From contig NZ_LIPG01000001.1 in assembly GCF_001905505.1 (NCBI RefSeq), positions 620,001 to 684,000 of the forward strand: a DNA stretch of 64,000 nt, read 5' to 3'. The position numbers were made by a program, and so were the translations under genes. The DNA is from Streptomyces sp. CB02058 (GTDB lineage Bacteria; Actinomycetota; Actinomycetes; Streptomycetales; Streptomycetaceae). Shown here one piece after another: positions 32,967-41,440 of this stretch (the first letter of the stretch is position 1; every line of letters starts with the position of its first letter). The notes beneath the pieces were generated by a model that was given only the letters and a program-made list of their open reading frames with translations, searched no databases and was not told the DNA's origin.

Positions 32967-33949
32967 GCGTCGGCATCCAGATGGTCCGGGAGCCCGAACA
33001 GCGGGAACCAGCGCGGGGTGTCCAGGAAGCAGTGCATCCCGGTGATGGCGCCGTCCGCGATGTCGATGACCTGGACCGCCCACGGCACGAAGCCCGGACC
33101 GTCCGGATTCGGCTTGTAGTGCGCGAAGGCCGGGGTGCCGTTGGCCTCGGTCGCCACCAGCCGGGAACCCTCGCAGCTCGCGCCGATGCTGAGCATGAAG
33201 CCCGCGATGTCGTCGTGCCCCTGGAGCCAGAGGTCGAACGGCGGCATGGTCATCACGGCGTCCTCGTGGAGGAGCGCCGTCAGCGCCGCCATGTCGTACC
33301 CCTCGAAGGCCGCCACATAGCGGTCCAGCAGCTTGCGCTGCTCCTCGTCCAGCGGGTTCGCGGTGTCCGGCGCCGTGCTGTCCGTGTCGGCGAGTGTCGC
33401 CCGGGCCCGCTGCAGGGCGCTGTTGACCGAGGCGACCGAGGTGTCCAGCAGCTCGGCGACCTCACTCGCCTTCCATGCCAGGACCTCGCGCAGGATCAGC
33501 ACCGCGCGCTGCTTGGGCGGCAGATGCTGGAGCGCGGCCACGAACGCGAGACGCACCGACTCACGGGCCACGGCGGCCTCCGCCGGGTCCGCGACCGTCG
33601 GCAGGATGTGCCCGTCGGGCATCGGCTCCAGCCAGGTGTTCTCGGGAAGAGGGCTGAGAGCGGCCTGGGCGAGCGGGGTCGGTCCGGTCAGATCCACCGG
33701 CCTGGCCCGCTTGTTGCCCGCCTTCAGCATGTCCAGGCAGACGTTCGTCGCGATCCTGTACAGCCAGGAGCGGAGCGAGGAACGGCCCTCGAACTTGTCG
33801 AAGTTGCGCCAGGCGCGCACCAGCGTCTCCTGGACCGCGTCCTCCGCCTCGAAGGCCGCGCCGAGCATCCGGTAGCAGTAACCGGTCAGCTCGACACGGT
33901 GTCCCTCCAGACGGCTGTCGATGTCCGCCGCCGCCGTCAGATCACTCAT
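32963..33949 (-). CDS. SigG-like ECF RNA polymerase sigma factor with SnoaL-like C-terminal domain
   Basis: 328 residues from ATG with GGAG six bases upstream. Sigma region 2: YCYRMLGAAFEAEDAVQETLVRAWRNFDKF; region 4: AALQHLPPKQRAVLILREVLAWKASEVAELLDTSVASVNSALQRAR, each split by short linkers. Residues about 205-325 form a SnoaL/NTF2-like domain (LLDRYVAAFEGYDMAALTALLHEDAVMTMPP; FHxF-type end RWFPLFGLPDHL). This layout defines the SigG group (ECFs with C-terminal SnoaL domains that regulate activity in cis). A perfect RecA-independent damage promoter lies upstream, matching DNA-damage induction of M. tuberculosis SigG. Confidence 0.9.
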   Translation of the reverse strand: MSDLTAAADIDSRLEGHRVELTGYCYRMLGAAFEAEDAVQETLVRAWRNFDKFEGRSSLRSWLYRIATNVCLDMLKAGNKRARPVDLTGPTPLAQAALSPLPENTWLEPMPDGHILPTVADPAEAAVARESVRLAFVAALQHLPPKQRAVLILREVLAWKASEVAELLDTSVASVNSALQRARATLADTDSTAPDTANPLDEEQRKLLDRYVAAFEGYDMAALTALLHEDAVMTMPPFDLWLQGHDDIAGFMLSIGASCEGSRLVATEANGTPAFAHYKPNPDGPGFVPWAVQVIDIADGAITGMHCFLDTPRWFPLFGLPDHLDADA

Positions 33950-33995
33950 CGCTCCACCCCTGTTGCGCTGTGACACCGCTCTCCCAGCACTGTGG

Positions 33996-34018
33996 AAGCT
34001 ATCGCAGGGCACTGACAA
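33996..34018 (-). promoter_or_regulatory. PafBC-type (RecA-NDp) DNA-damage promoter of the SigG-like gene
   Basis: Minus strand reads TTGTCAGTG, eight bases, TAGCTT, an exact match to tTGTCRgtg-N8-TAnnnT and closely similar over 30 bp to the macrodomain promoter at 14427-14449. Confidence 0.75.
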
Positions 34019-34046
34019 CGGGGGCGGGTAGCGAGGAAGCCGCCGC

Positions 34047-34763
34047 TCAGGTGCCGGGCTTGCGTCCGTAGACGAAGACGTCGTCGCCGTTCTTCAACAG
34101 GTTCCAGTATGACTTCGCGTCCGAGGGGCGCATGTTGACGCAGCCCGCCGATCCCGGGTTGTTGTACATGGACTTGGTGACGGAGTGGAACGCCTGCCCG
34201 CCGTCGAAGAACTGCGCGTACGGCATGGCCACGTCGTAGAGCGTCGACCAGTGGTCGATGTTGCGCCAGTAGATCTTCTTGGCGCCGGTGCGGGTCTCGG
34301 CACCGTTGCGCCCCGTGCGCACCGGGACCGGGCCGAACTTCAGTTTGGAGCCGTCCTGGATCCAGCTGAGCTGCCTGGTGAGGTCGACGCAGGCGATGCG
34401 GCCCTTGTTCGTGGGGCACTTCTTCGCCTTGTTCGGGGTCTTGCCCGCCGCCTTCTGCACGGTGATCGTCTTCATCGTGCGCCAGGTGACCGGGCCCGCG
34501 TAGCCGATGGCCGGGGTGATGCCCTTGGAGACCTGGAACGAGCGGATCGCGTTGCAGTCCGCCGTCGACTGCTTCCCGTCGGCCGTCCGCCCCAGCCACT
34601 TCTCGACCTGCTTCTGGTACGGGCCCTTCGCCGCCGTGCAGGACGCCGCCTGGGCGGCCGTCCCGGTGCTCAGGACCAGGGCGGGTGCGGCCACCAGCCC
34701 GGCGACGGACAGGACGGCCGCCCGCCGCGCCCGTACGCCACGTATCTTCCCCATGCTTCTCAT
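34047..34763 (-). CDS. Secreted L,D-transpeptidase (YkuD) with peptidoglycan-binding-like region
   Basis: 238 residues. A Sec signal peptide ends near TAAQAA (residue about 42). A Cys-rich PG-binding-1-like region (EKWLGRTADGKQSTADCNAIRSFQ) precedes the YkuD catalytic site: FHSVTK (His) and SAGCVNM (Ser-x-Gly-Cys-x-Asn). It should form or edit 3-3 cross-links or attach proteins to peptidoglycan in the envelope. The ATG at 34763 has GGGGAGCAGG upstream; ATG 34754 is possible. Confidence 0.9.
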   Translation of the reverse strand: MRSMGKIRGVRARRAAVLSVAGLVAAPALVLSTGTAAQAASCTAAKGPYQKQVEKWLGRTADGKQSTADCNAIRSFQVSKGITPAIGYAGPVTWRTMKTITVQKAAGKTPNKAKKCPTNKGRIACVDLTRQLSWIQDGSKLKFGPVPVRTGRNGAETRTGAKKIYWRNIDHWSTLYDVAMPYAQFFDGGQAFHSVTKSMYNNPGSAGCVNMRPSDAKSYWNLLKNGDDVFVYGRKPGT

Positions 34764-34854
34764 GTACGCCTGCTCCCCTTCGCGTTCGCCCGCGGTGTGG
34801 TGACTCCGCTTGTTGGACGTGCGTCGGGGAGCCGCGGTTGTGCGGGGGCAGGTC

Positions 34855-36165
34855 TCAGTTGTGCACCGTTGCGACCACGCCGGCGCGGAGCCGCTCGGTC
34901 CGGGCCGCCCGGGTCCCGTACAGGGTGATCGACAGGACACCGAGGACCGCCAGGACACCCAGCGTGACCGTGCCCGCCCAGCCGCCCGCGTGGAAGGCGA
35001 CCGCGCCGAGCGTGCCGCCCGCGCTGGAGCCCAGGTAGTACGCGGACTGGTAGAGCGCCGAGGCCTGGGCGCGGCCCGAGGTCGCCGTGCGGCTCACCGA
35101 GGACGAGGCGACCGCGTGCCCGGCGAAGAAGCCGGCCGTGATCAGGACCAGGCCCGCCAGGACGGCCGCCAGCTGGTCGGCCAGGGACAGCAGCAGACCC
35201 GCGGCCGTCGTGGAGACGGCGAGGTAGAGCGCGCCCCGGCGGCCCAGCCGGGCGACCAGCCTGCCCGCGGCGGCGGAGGAGACCGTACCGACGAGGTAGA
35301 CCAGGAAGATCGAGCCGACGATGCCCTGCGGGAGGCCGAAGGGCTCCTCGACGAGCCGGTAGCCGATCACGGTGTACACCGCGCCGAACACCGTCATGAA
35401 CAGCGCGCCGATCGCGTACAGGCGGCGCAGCAGCGGGTTGGAGAGGTGACCGGTGACGGCCTTCGCCAGGGCCTTCGGGTTGAGCGTGGCGGGGCTGAAG
35501 TGCCGCGCCCTGGGGATCATGAAGTGGAAGACCACCGCGCAGGCCACGGCGAGCAGCCCGATCGCGCCGAGCGCCACACGCCAGCCCCACAGCTGGGCCA
35601 CCCAGCCGGCCAGGATGCGCCCGCTCATGCCGCCGATGCTGTTGCCCGCCACGAACAGCCCGATCGCGGCGACCAGGGCCTTGGGCCGCACCTCCTCGGC
35701 CAGGTACGCCATCGCGGAGGCGGGGAGCCCGGCCAGTGCCGCGCCCTGGACCGCGCGCAGCGCGATCAGCCAGCCGAGCGAGGGGGCGAAGGGAATGAGC
35801 AGACCGATCACCACGGCGACGGCCAGGGAGGCCGTCATCATCTGGCGCCGCCCGAAGCGCTCGGAGAGCGCGCTCAGCGGCAGGACGCACAGGGCCAGAG
35901 CGCCGGTCGCCGCGGAGACCGTCCAGCTCGCCTGTCCCGCCGTGGCGCCGAAGGACGCGGAGACGGCGGGCAGCAGGGCCTGGGTGGAGTAGAGGAGTGC
36001 GAAGGTCGCGATCCCCGCCGAGAAGAGCGCGAAGCTCATCCGGCGGTAACCGGGACCACCAGGGGTGAGGCGGTCCGGGACGGCGGGTGAGGCGACGGCG
36101 GCGGCGGATGACGGAGCGGCGGCGTCCAGCAGGATGGTGGACGCCCCGGTACTGGCAGGAGGCAT
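34855..36165 (-). CDS. MFS efflux transporter (YnfM/DHA-like)
   Basis: 436 residues, about 12 membrane helices after a 45-residue Ala-rich tail. The MFS loop motif appears as LSALSERFGRRQMM and again as GRLVARLGRRGALY; GNSIGGMSGRILAGWVAQLWGWR is typical of the YnfM-like drug or metabolite exporters. Divergent from a LysR regulator with a 25-bp inverted repeat between them, so it is probably induced by that regulator. Substrate unknown. Confidence 0.92.
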   Translation of the reverse strand: MPPASTGASTILLDAAAPSSAAAVASPAVPDRLTPGGPGYRRMSFALFSAGIATFALLYSTQALLPAVSASFGATAGQASWTVSAATGALALCVLPLSALSERFGRRQMMTASLAVAVVIGLLIPFAPSLGWLIALRAVQGAALAGLPASAMAYLAEEVRPKALVAAIGLFVAGNSIGGMSGRILAGWVAQLWGWRVALGAIGLLAVACAVVFHFMIPRARHFSPATLNPKALAKAVTGHLSNPLLRRLYAIGALFMTVFGAVYTVIGYRLVEEPFGLPQGIVGSIFLVYLVGTVSSAAAGRLVARLGRRGALYLAVSTTAAGLLLSLADQLAAVLAGLVLITAGFFAGHAVASSSVSRTATSGRAQASALYQSAYYLGSSAGGTLGAVAFHAGGWAGTVTLGVLAVLGVLSITLYGTRAARTERLRAGVVATVHN

Positions 36166-36186
36166 ACGGCGAACGTAGACCTCACG

Positions 36187-36211
36187 GTTTCATGCGTCCA
36201 ATGCATGAAAC
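36187..36211. promoter_or_regulatory. LysR operator-like inverted repeat between MFS and lysR genes
   Basis: GTTTCATGC (36187-36195) and GCATGAAAC (36203-36211) are perfect 9-bp arms with a 7-bp spacer, in the 62-bp divergent promoter. CATAAT at 36215-36220 is a likely -10 for the regulator. Confidence 0.75.
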
Positions 36212-36227
36212 GGCCATAATCGTTCCC

Positions 36228-37181
36228 ATGGCGCATCAATACAGCTCACAGCCCCGGCTGTCACCGAGCAGTTACGAAGAAGACATCCGGGCCGTACTCG
36301 CTCCCCGCCTCGCGTACTTCGAGGCGGTGGCCCGCCACGAGCACGTCACCCGCGCCGCGCACGAGCTCGGCGTCCCGCAGTCGACGCTGTCGCGCGCCAT
36401 GGTCAGACTGGAACAGGACCTGGGCGTCGCCCTGTTCGCCCGCCGGGGCCGCACCGTCTCGCTCACCCCCGCGGGCCGCACCTTCCTCGGCTCCGCCGAA
36501 CGCGCGCTGGCCGAGGTGGAGAAGGCGGCCGACTCCGTGCGCGCGGACGCCGACCCCACGGCGGGCAAGGTCGCCTTCGGCTTCCTGCACACCATGGGCT
36601 CCGAGACCGTGCCCGCCCTGATCCGCGCCTTCCGGGCCGACCACCCCCGGGTCCGCTTCCAGCTCGTCCAGAACTACGGCGAGGCCATGATCGAACGGCT
36701 GCGGGCGGGCGGCCTGGACCTCTGTCTGACCTCGCCCGTGCCCGACGCCCCGGACCTCGTCGCGATGCGCCTGGACGAGCAGCGGCTGCGCCTGGTCGTC
36801 CCCGACGACCACCGGCTGGCGGGGCGCCGGCGCGTCCGCCTCGCCGAGGCCGCCGACGAAACGTTCGTCACCCTCGAACCCGGATACGGGCTGCGGCGGA
36901 TCACCGACGACCTCTGCGCCGAGGCGGGATTCACCCCACGCGTCGCGTTCGAGGGCGAGGAGGCGGAGACCCTGCGCGGCCTGGTCGCGGCCGGGCTCGG
37001 GGTGGCGCTGCTCCCGCCGCCCGCCGTCGCCAGGCCCGGTGTGGTCGAGCTGACGGTGACGGCGCCGCGCGCGGCGCGCGAGATCGGGGTGGCCTGGCTC
37101 GACGGCCATCCCGACACGCCGCCGGTGGCCGCCTTCAAACGCTTCCTGCTCTCCCGCAGGGGAAGCCTCCTGCCGGACTGA
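36228..37181 (+). CDS. LysR-family transcriptional regulator
   Basis: 317 residues from ATG 36228. N-terminal HTH: LAYFEAVARHEHVTRAAHELGVPQSTLSRAMVRLEQDLGVALF, split by the usual turn; effector domain from AGKVAFGFLHTMGSETVPAL onward to the C-terminus. It likely controls the divergent MFS gene and itself through the shared palindrome. The CATAAT hexamer ends seven bases before the ATG and there is no RBS, so the message is probably leaderless. Confidence 0.93.
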   Translation: MAHQYSSQPRLSPSSYEEDIRAVLAPRLAYFEAVARHEHVTRAAHELGVPQSTLSRAMVRLEQDLGVALFARRGRTVSLTPAGRTFLGSAERALAEVEKAADSVRADADPTAGKVAFGFLHTMGSETVPALIRAFRADHPRVRFQLVQNYGEAMIERLRAGGLDLCLTSPVPDAPDLVAMRLDEQRLRLVVPDDHRLAGRRRVRLAEAADETFVTLEPGYGLRRITDDLCAEAGFTPRVAFEGEEAETLRGLVAAGLGVALLPPPAVARPGVVELTVTAPRAAREIGVAWLDGHPDTPPVAAFKRFLLSRRGSLLPD

Positions 37182-37297
37182 GGCCCGAGCTCCCGGAAGC
37201 CGCCCTCGGCACCTCCGCGAGCGGCCCTCGGTACCTCAGGAGGGCGTCTGCGGCGGCGCCCCCGTACGCCGTCCGCAGCGCCCCGCGCGCGCCGCTC

Positions 37298-38056
37298 TCA
37301 GTGCCGCAGCGAGCGCCCGAACCCCGCTGCCAGCGGCATCCGCAGCCCCAGCGGAGGGGGCGCGGCGAACGCGTCCGCGACCGGGCGGGCGTACGACCTG
37401 GCGAACAGTGAGCCCCGTATGAAGTCCGCTGCCAGCGCCACCACTTCGGAACGGTGCTGGCGCAACGCGTGCCCGTCCGAGTGCACTTCGAAGCGGCAGG
37501 TGTGCCGGTTGGCCTTCTTGGCCCGCTCGGCCAGCCGGTAGGAGAGCTCCGGATCGGTCCTCGCGTCGTTCGTGCCGTGCACGATCAGCACCCGGCGCCC
37601 CGCGAGGTGCTTCACCGGCTCGGGCTCCTGATCCGGGTGCTCCGGCAGCCAGGGGGCCATCGACAGCACGGAGTTGACGGCGGGGTGCCCCGCGCCGCGC
37701 AGCGCCGCCCGGCCCCCCATGCCGTGCCCGACGAGACACACCGGGATGTCGCCGTAGCGGCGTACGACCTCGTCGGCCGCCCAGTGGGCGTCGGCCGCCG
37801 GATCGGCGCCCTCGTTCCAGCCGCGGGTGCGGTAGCGGACGACGTGCACCGCGAGCCCGTCGTCCTGGCCCGCACGGGCCAGCATCCGGGCGAACGGCAG
37901 CTGCGCCGCGTACGAGAAGGCGGAGGGGCGGCGTAGGGAGTCGGTCTCGCCGTCCGGGAGCAGCAGGACCACGCCGCTGACCTCGGGTGCTGCTCCGGCC
38001 GTGAGGACGGCCCGTCCCAGCCTGGCGGCAGGCAGGGGAAGTGCGCGCTGTGCCAT
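37298..38056 (-). CDS. Alpha/beta-hydrolase-fold protein lacking the nucleophile serine
   Basis: 252 residues. The fold is clear (VVLLLPDGETDS; VRYRTRGWNEGADPAADA; VLIVHGTNDARTDPEL; HSDGHALRQH), with plausible Asp and His of a triad. But the nucleophile elbow reads VGHGMGGRA: the Ser of GxSxG is Gly. The product is therefore unlikely to be a classic esterase and may be a binding protein. It is divergent from the adenosine deaminase gene across 103 bp. ATG start; no signal peptide. Confidence 0.85.
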   Translation of the reverse strand: MAQRALPLPAARLGRAVLTAGAAPEVSGVVLLLPDGETDSLRRPSAFSYAAQLPFARMLARAGQDDGLAVHVVRYRTRGWNEGADPAADAHWAADEVVRRYGDIPVCLVGHGMGGRAALRGAGHPAVNSVLSMAPWLPEHPDQEPEPVKHLAGRRVLIVHGTNDARTDPELSYRLAERAKKANRHTCRFEVHSDGHALRQHRSEVVALAADFIRGSLFARSYARPVADAFAAPPPLGLRMPLAAGFGRSLRH

Positions 38057-38131
38057 GACAGAACAGTGTCAGAAGGGCAGGTGTATTCCATCTGGCCTCG
38101 CGGTCACTGTTACGCATCGGCGGTCAGCGCT

Positions 38132-38143
38132 CTACGCGCGTAG
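38132..38143. promoter_or_regulatory. Nucleoside-regulon operator upstream of add
   Basis: CTACGCGCGTAG, perfect 12-bp palindrome. It abuts TAGAGT (38148-38153), a -10 whose start point would be the A of the add ATG (38160), so a bound protein would cover the core promoter of a leaderless gene. Confidence 0.75.
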
Positions 38144-38159
38144 GCGCTAGAGTGCCCGG

Positions 38160-39314
38160 ATGACGAGCCAGACCCCGGATGTCCCCGGTCCCGACCAGAT
38201 CCGCCGCGCGCCCAAGGTGCTGCTCCACGACCATCTCGACGGCGGCCTGCGCCCCGGCACCATCGTCGAACTGGCCCTCGCGCAGGGCTACGACGCCCTG
38301 CCCGAGACCGAGCCCGACAAGCTCGGCGTCTGGTTCCGCGAGGCGGCCGACTCCGGCTCCCTCGAACGCTATCTGGAGACGTTCGCGCACACCTGCGCCG
38401 TGATGCAGACCCGCGACGCGCTGGTCCGGGTGGCCGCCGAGTGCGCCGAGGACCTCGCCGAGGACGGCGTCGTCTACGCCGAGGTGCGGTACGCGCCGGA
38501 GCAGCACCTCACCGCGGGACTGTCACTCGAAGAGGTCGTCGAGGCGGTCAACGAGGGTTTCCGCGAGGGTGAGCGCCGGGCGCGCGCCAACGGCCACCGC
38601 ATCCGGGTCGGCGCCCTGCTCACCGCGATGCGGCACGCCGCCCGCGCCCTGGAGATCGCCGAACTCGCCAACCGCTACCGGGACCTGGGCGTGGTCGGTT
38701 TCGACATCGCGGGCGCCGAGGCGGGCTTCCCGCCCACCCGGCACCTCGACGCGTTCGAGTACCTCAAGCGCGAGAACAACCACTTCACCATCCACGCCGG
38801 CGAGGCCTTCGGGCTGCCGTCGATCTGGCAGGCCCTGCAGTGGTGCGGCGCGGACCGCCTCGGCCACGGCGTGCGCATCATCGACGACATCGAGGTCGCC
38901 GACGACGGCAGCGTGACGCTGGGCCGTCTCGCCTCCTACGTACGCGACAAGCGCATCCCGCTGGAGCTCTGCCCGACCTCCAACCTCCAGACCGGCGCCG
39001 CTGCCTCGTACGCCGAGCACCCCATCGGGCTGCTGCGGAAGCTGCATTTCCGCGCCACCGTGAATACCGACAACCGGCTGATGAGCGGGACGAGCATGAG
39101 CCAGGAATTCGAGCGACTGACCGAGACTTTCGGATACACGCTCGACGACATGCAGTGGTTCACAGTCAATGCGATGAAATCAGCGTTCATTCCTTTCGAT
39201 GAACGTCTGGCGATGATCAACGATGTCGTGAAGCCCGGTTACGCGGAACTGAAATCCGAGTGGCTCTTCCGTCAGACGGCTGCGACCAGCGGTTCTTCCT
39301 TCGCCGTCGGCTGA
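38160..39314 (+). CDS. add: Adenosine deaminase
   Basis: 384 residues. Zinc and catalytic motifs are intact: [15 protein letters not shown] (HxH), the DIAGAEAGF segment, [13 protein letters not shown] (His-Ala-Gly-Glu), [14 protein letters not shown] and NTDNRLMS. It converts adenosine and deoxyadenosine to (deoxy)inosine in the cytosol. Start at ATG 38160, probably leaderless. Codon use becomes noticeably less GC-biased in the last 80 codons. Followed by a strong terminator. Belongs with the nucleoside genes 8 kb upstream by function and by its operator. Confidence 0.95.
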   Translation: MTSQTPDVPGPDQIRRAPKVLLHDHLDGGLRPGTIVELALAQGYDALPETEPDKLGVWFREAADSGSLERYLETFAHTCAVMQTRDALVRVAAECAEDLAEDGVVYAEVRYAPEQHLTAGLSLEEVVEAVNEGFREGERRARANGHRIRVGALLTAMRHAARALEIAELANRYRDLGVVGFDIAGAEAGFPPTRHLDAFEYLKRENNHFTIHAGEAFGLPSIWQALQWCGADRLGHGVRIIDDIEVADDGSVTLGRLASYVRDKRIPLELCPTSNLQTGAAASYAEHPIGLLRKLHFRATVNTDNRLMSGTSMSQEFERLTETFGYTLDDMQWFTVNAMKSAFIPFDERLAMINDVVKPGYAELKSEWLFRQTAATSGSSFAVG

Positions 39315-39329
39315 GTGAGACGGACGGGG

Positions 39330-39361
39330 AACGGCCGGGAGCGCCGAATCCCGGCCGTTTT
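39330..39361 (+). terminator. Rho-independent terminator after add
   Basis: AACGGCCGGGA (39330-39340) pairs perfectly with TCCCGGCCGTT (39349-39359), followed by a short T run. Confidence 0.85.
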
Positions 39362-39448
39362 CCGTGTCCCGGCATGTTTGCGGCGGGGGTGCGTTGCTGA
39401 CTACGTTGCAGAGCCGCTCACATCCCCTTCCCCAAGGATGAATGTCAC

Positions 39449-39745
39449 ATGAAGCAGTCTGCTGTCAGGATTCTCGGTGTCGCCGCTGTCGGTGCCGCTT
39501 TCGCCGCCGCCGGCGCGGGCAGTGCCTCCGCCGTAGCCGTGCCCGTCGACGCCCTGGCCGGCGCGCTCCCCGCCGGTGTCGCGCTCGACTCCGTGACGGA
39601 CGCCGTGCCCGCCGTGCAGAAGGCCGCCGGTGGACTGCTCGACCAGCAGCAGCGCGGCAGCAGCGACCTCTCGGCGCCCGGCACCAACCTGCTCGGCGGC
39701 CTGCCCGCCGGCGGACTGACCGGTGTCCTGCCGATCGGCCGCTGA
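39449..39745 (+). CDS. Small exported Ala/Gly-rich protein
   Basis: 98 residues. Signal peptide MKQSAVRILGVAAVGAAFAA with cleavage after GSASA (about residue 28). The mature part is Ala/Leu/Gly-rich with VDALAGALPAGVALDSVTDAVPAVQ and ends LTGVLPIGR. No Cys and no chaplin signature. Similar in build to the 141-residue protein at 47079. Likely a secreted or surface-associated small protein; function unknown. The transcript ends at a bidirectional hairpin. Confidence 0.8.
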   Translation: MKQSAVRILGVAAVGAAFAAAGAGSASAVAVPVDALAGALPAGVALDSVTDAVPAVQKAAGGLLDQQQRGSSDLSAPGTNLLGGLPAGGLTGVLPIGR

Positions 39746-39770
39746 CCACCCGCGGTCCCTCCGCGCGCAT

Positions 39771-39805
39771 GTGGGGCGCGCACCCGGTCCGGGTGCGCGC
39801 CCCAC
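39771..39805. terminator. Bidirectional terminator between convergent genes
   Basis: GTGGGGCGCGCACCCG and its perfect complement around GTC. Confidence 0.85.
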
Positions 39806-39831
39806 AGCTGTTCTCCCCGTGGCCGTGCCGG

Positions 39832-40035
39832 TCACCAGGCCGTCGCGGCAGGGGACTTCTCCGACGGCAGCAGCAGCCAGAGCGCCAGATAGAGCAGGAA
39901 CTGGGGGCCGGGGAGCAGACACGACACCAGGAAGATGATCCGCATCGTGCTCGCGGAGGTGCCGAAGCGCCGTGCCAGCGCCGCGCACACCCCACCGATC
40001 ATGCGTCCCTCGACGGGTCGGACAAGTGCGGCCAT
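39832..40035 (-). CDS. PspC-domain membrane protein
   Basis: 67 residues. The whole protein is a PspC domain: RPVEGRMIGGVCAALARRFG, ASTMRIIFLVSCLLPG and FLLYLALWLLLPSE. In enterobacteria PspC takes part in the phage-shock envelope-stress response; in Streptomyces such short stand-alone forms are common. One or two membrane helices. ATG with GGAG (GAAGGAGCCC-type) upstream. Confidence 0.9.
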   Translation of the reverse strand: MAALVRPVEGRMIGGVCAALARRFGTSASTMRIIFLVSCLLPGPQFLLYLALWLLLPSEKSPAATAW

Positions 40036-40126
40036 GGTGGGCTCCTTCGTGAACCGTTGCGGGGAGCGGCTCCGTCGCGCTCCCGGTCACTCCATGGTCG
40101 CTCCACGAGGGGGACAAAGCATCGCT

Positions 40127-40696
40127 CTACGGGGCGATACCGACCCTGGTCATCGTCGGGGTCGACCCCTGAGGGGCCTCGCCCAGGTAGGCCCGCGCCC
40201 CGTTCCCGATCCGGGACAGGTCGCCCGCCCCTGCCCGGTTGCCCCGGCGCAGCCGCGCCCTGGACAGCGGGACGACCAGCAGATGGGCCAGCGCCACGCC
40301 GGCGGTGTTCAGCAGCAGGGAGTCGACGTCGACGACCTGGCCCGGCACGCCCGTCTGCGCCAGCTCGATGGCCATCGAGATCAGCGAGCCCGCCGCCACC
40401 GTGCGGGCCAGTGAGGCCCACGGGGAGACCAGCAGCCGGCCCCCGGCCATCGGCAGCAGTATGCCCAGCGGGGCCAGCAGCAGAAGCCCCTCACCGATAC
40501 GGCGGGCCGCCTCGGCCGGGCCCAGCGCCAGATCCGCCCTGATCCCGGCGAACGGATGGAAGTTCGCCGCCGTCATCCAGGGAACGTCCAGCGGGCGCAG
40601 CGTCAGCCAGCCGACGAACAGCAGATGCGCGAGGAGCAGGGCTACCCCCGCCGCGCGGAAGCGGATGACGGCCTGGCCGTCCGAACTGTGACGCAC
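40127..40696 (-). CDS. VanZ-family membrane protein
   Basis: 189 residues from GTG 40696 (start uncertain; the frame is open upstream). VanZ-like features: WLTLRPLDVPW, NFHPFAGI, NLLLLAPLGI-type segment (GEGLLLLAPLGILLPM), SMAIELAQ and VDVDSLLLNTAGVALAHLL, with about five hydrophobic helices. VanZ of enterococci gives low-level teicoplanin resistance; most homologues are of unknown function. The C-terminal 40 residues are basic and cytoplasmic. Confidence 0.85.
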   Translation of the reverse strand: MRHSSDGQAVIRFRAAGVALLLAHLLFVGWLTLRPLDVPWMTAANFHPFAGIRADLALGPAEAARRIGEGLLLLAPLGILLPMAGGRLLVSPWASLARTVAAGSLISMAIELAQTGVPGQVVDVDSLLLNTAGVALAHLLVVPLSRARLRRGNRAGAGDLSRIGNGARAYLGEAPQGSTPTMTRVGIAP

Positions 40697-40807
40697 GTCC
40701 ACCAAGACGCCACGACCGGCGGGATCGGTTCCGTCCCGTCCGGGGAAGGGTCTGTGACGAGGGGCACGGCCCCGCGCGATCCCGCCCACAGCCGCCCGCA
40801 CCGCCCC

Positions 40808-41440
40808 TCAGGACAGCTCGGCGCCCAGCGTGGGCACGTCCGCGGGCCGGGCCTTGGTCTCCGCCGTGCACAGATAGCCCCGCGGGGCGTAGTCGCCCGG
40901 CCCGCCGAGCAGCACCGAGCCGCCGCCCCCGATGCTCTCGCTCTCGGCGTACGTGCACACCACCTGGGCGAGCGCCTCCGCCGGAAGGTCCTCCGGCTGC
41001 TCGCTGAGGCGGAGCGTGCCCGCGGGGTCGCCCTTCCGGGCCTCGGACGCCCGCAGCCCCGCCGGCACGACGGTGGAGAAGCCCGCGCGCCGCTCCCCGG
41101 CGGACGGCTCCTGCTGGAGCTCGCCCAGCAGCGCCTGCGCGACCACCAGCCTGTCGGACCGGGCCTCGTCCACCTCGACCGTGCGGTCCAGGCTCACCAG
41201 CTGCGAGGCGCAGACCAGATAGATGCGTACGGAGACGCTCTCCGCCGGCGCGGCCGACTCCGCCGACGCCGTCCTGCACGGCATCCGGGACGGCGCCGCC
41301 CCCGCGTCGACCGGCACCGAGGTGCTCCTGATCCCGCACCCGGCCGCCAGCGCCGCACCCGCCACGACCGCGGCCAGCACGGCGGCGGCCCGGCGCGGAC
41401 CCCCGCGCCGGGCGCCGTACGCCCGCTCGCTGCGCATCAC
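40808..41440 (-). CDS. Lipoprotein encoded after afsQ2
   Basis: 210 residues. Basic start, hydrophobic core and lipobox (AGAALAAGC, Cys near residue 36). The mature region SVRIYLVCASQLVSLDRTVEV ... AQALLGELQQEPSAGERRAGF resembles the GerMN-type domain of actinobacterial lipoproteins. It overlaps afsQ2 by 4 bp (ATGA), the arrangement known for the lipoprotein of the S. coelicolor afsQ locus. It may modulate signal input to the AfsQ2 sensor (inference). Confidence 0.85.
   Translation of the reverse strand: MMRSERAYGARRGGPRRAAAVLAAVVAGAALAAGCGIRSTSVPVDAGAAPSRMPCRTASAESAAPAESVSVRIYLVCASQLVSLDRTVEVDEARSDRLVVAQALLGELQQEPSAGERRAGFSTVVPAGLRASEARKGDPAGTLRLSEQPEDLPAEALAQVVCTYAESESIGGGGSVLLGGPGDYAPRGYLCTAETKARPADVPTLGAELS

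Noticed and set aside
34810..36090. Long plus-strand frame opposite the MFS gene
   Set aside because: Composition is Arg/Gln/Gly-rich; the opposite strand encodes a clear 12-helix transporter.
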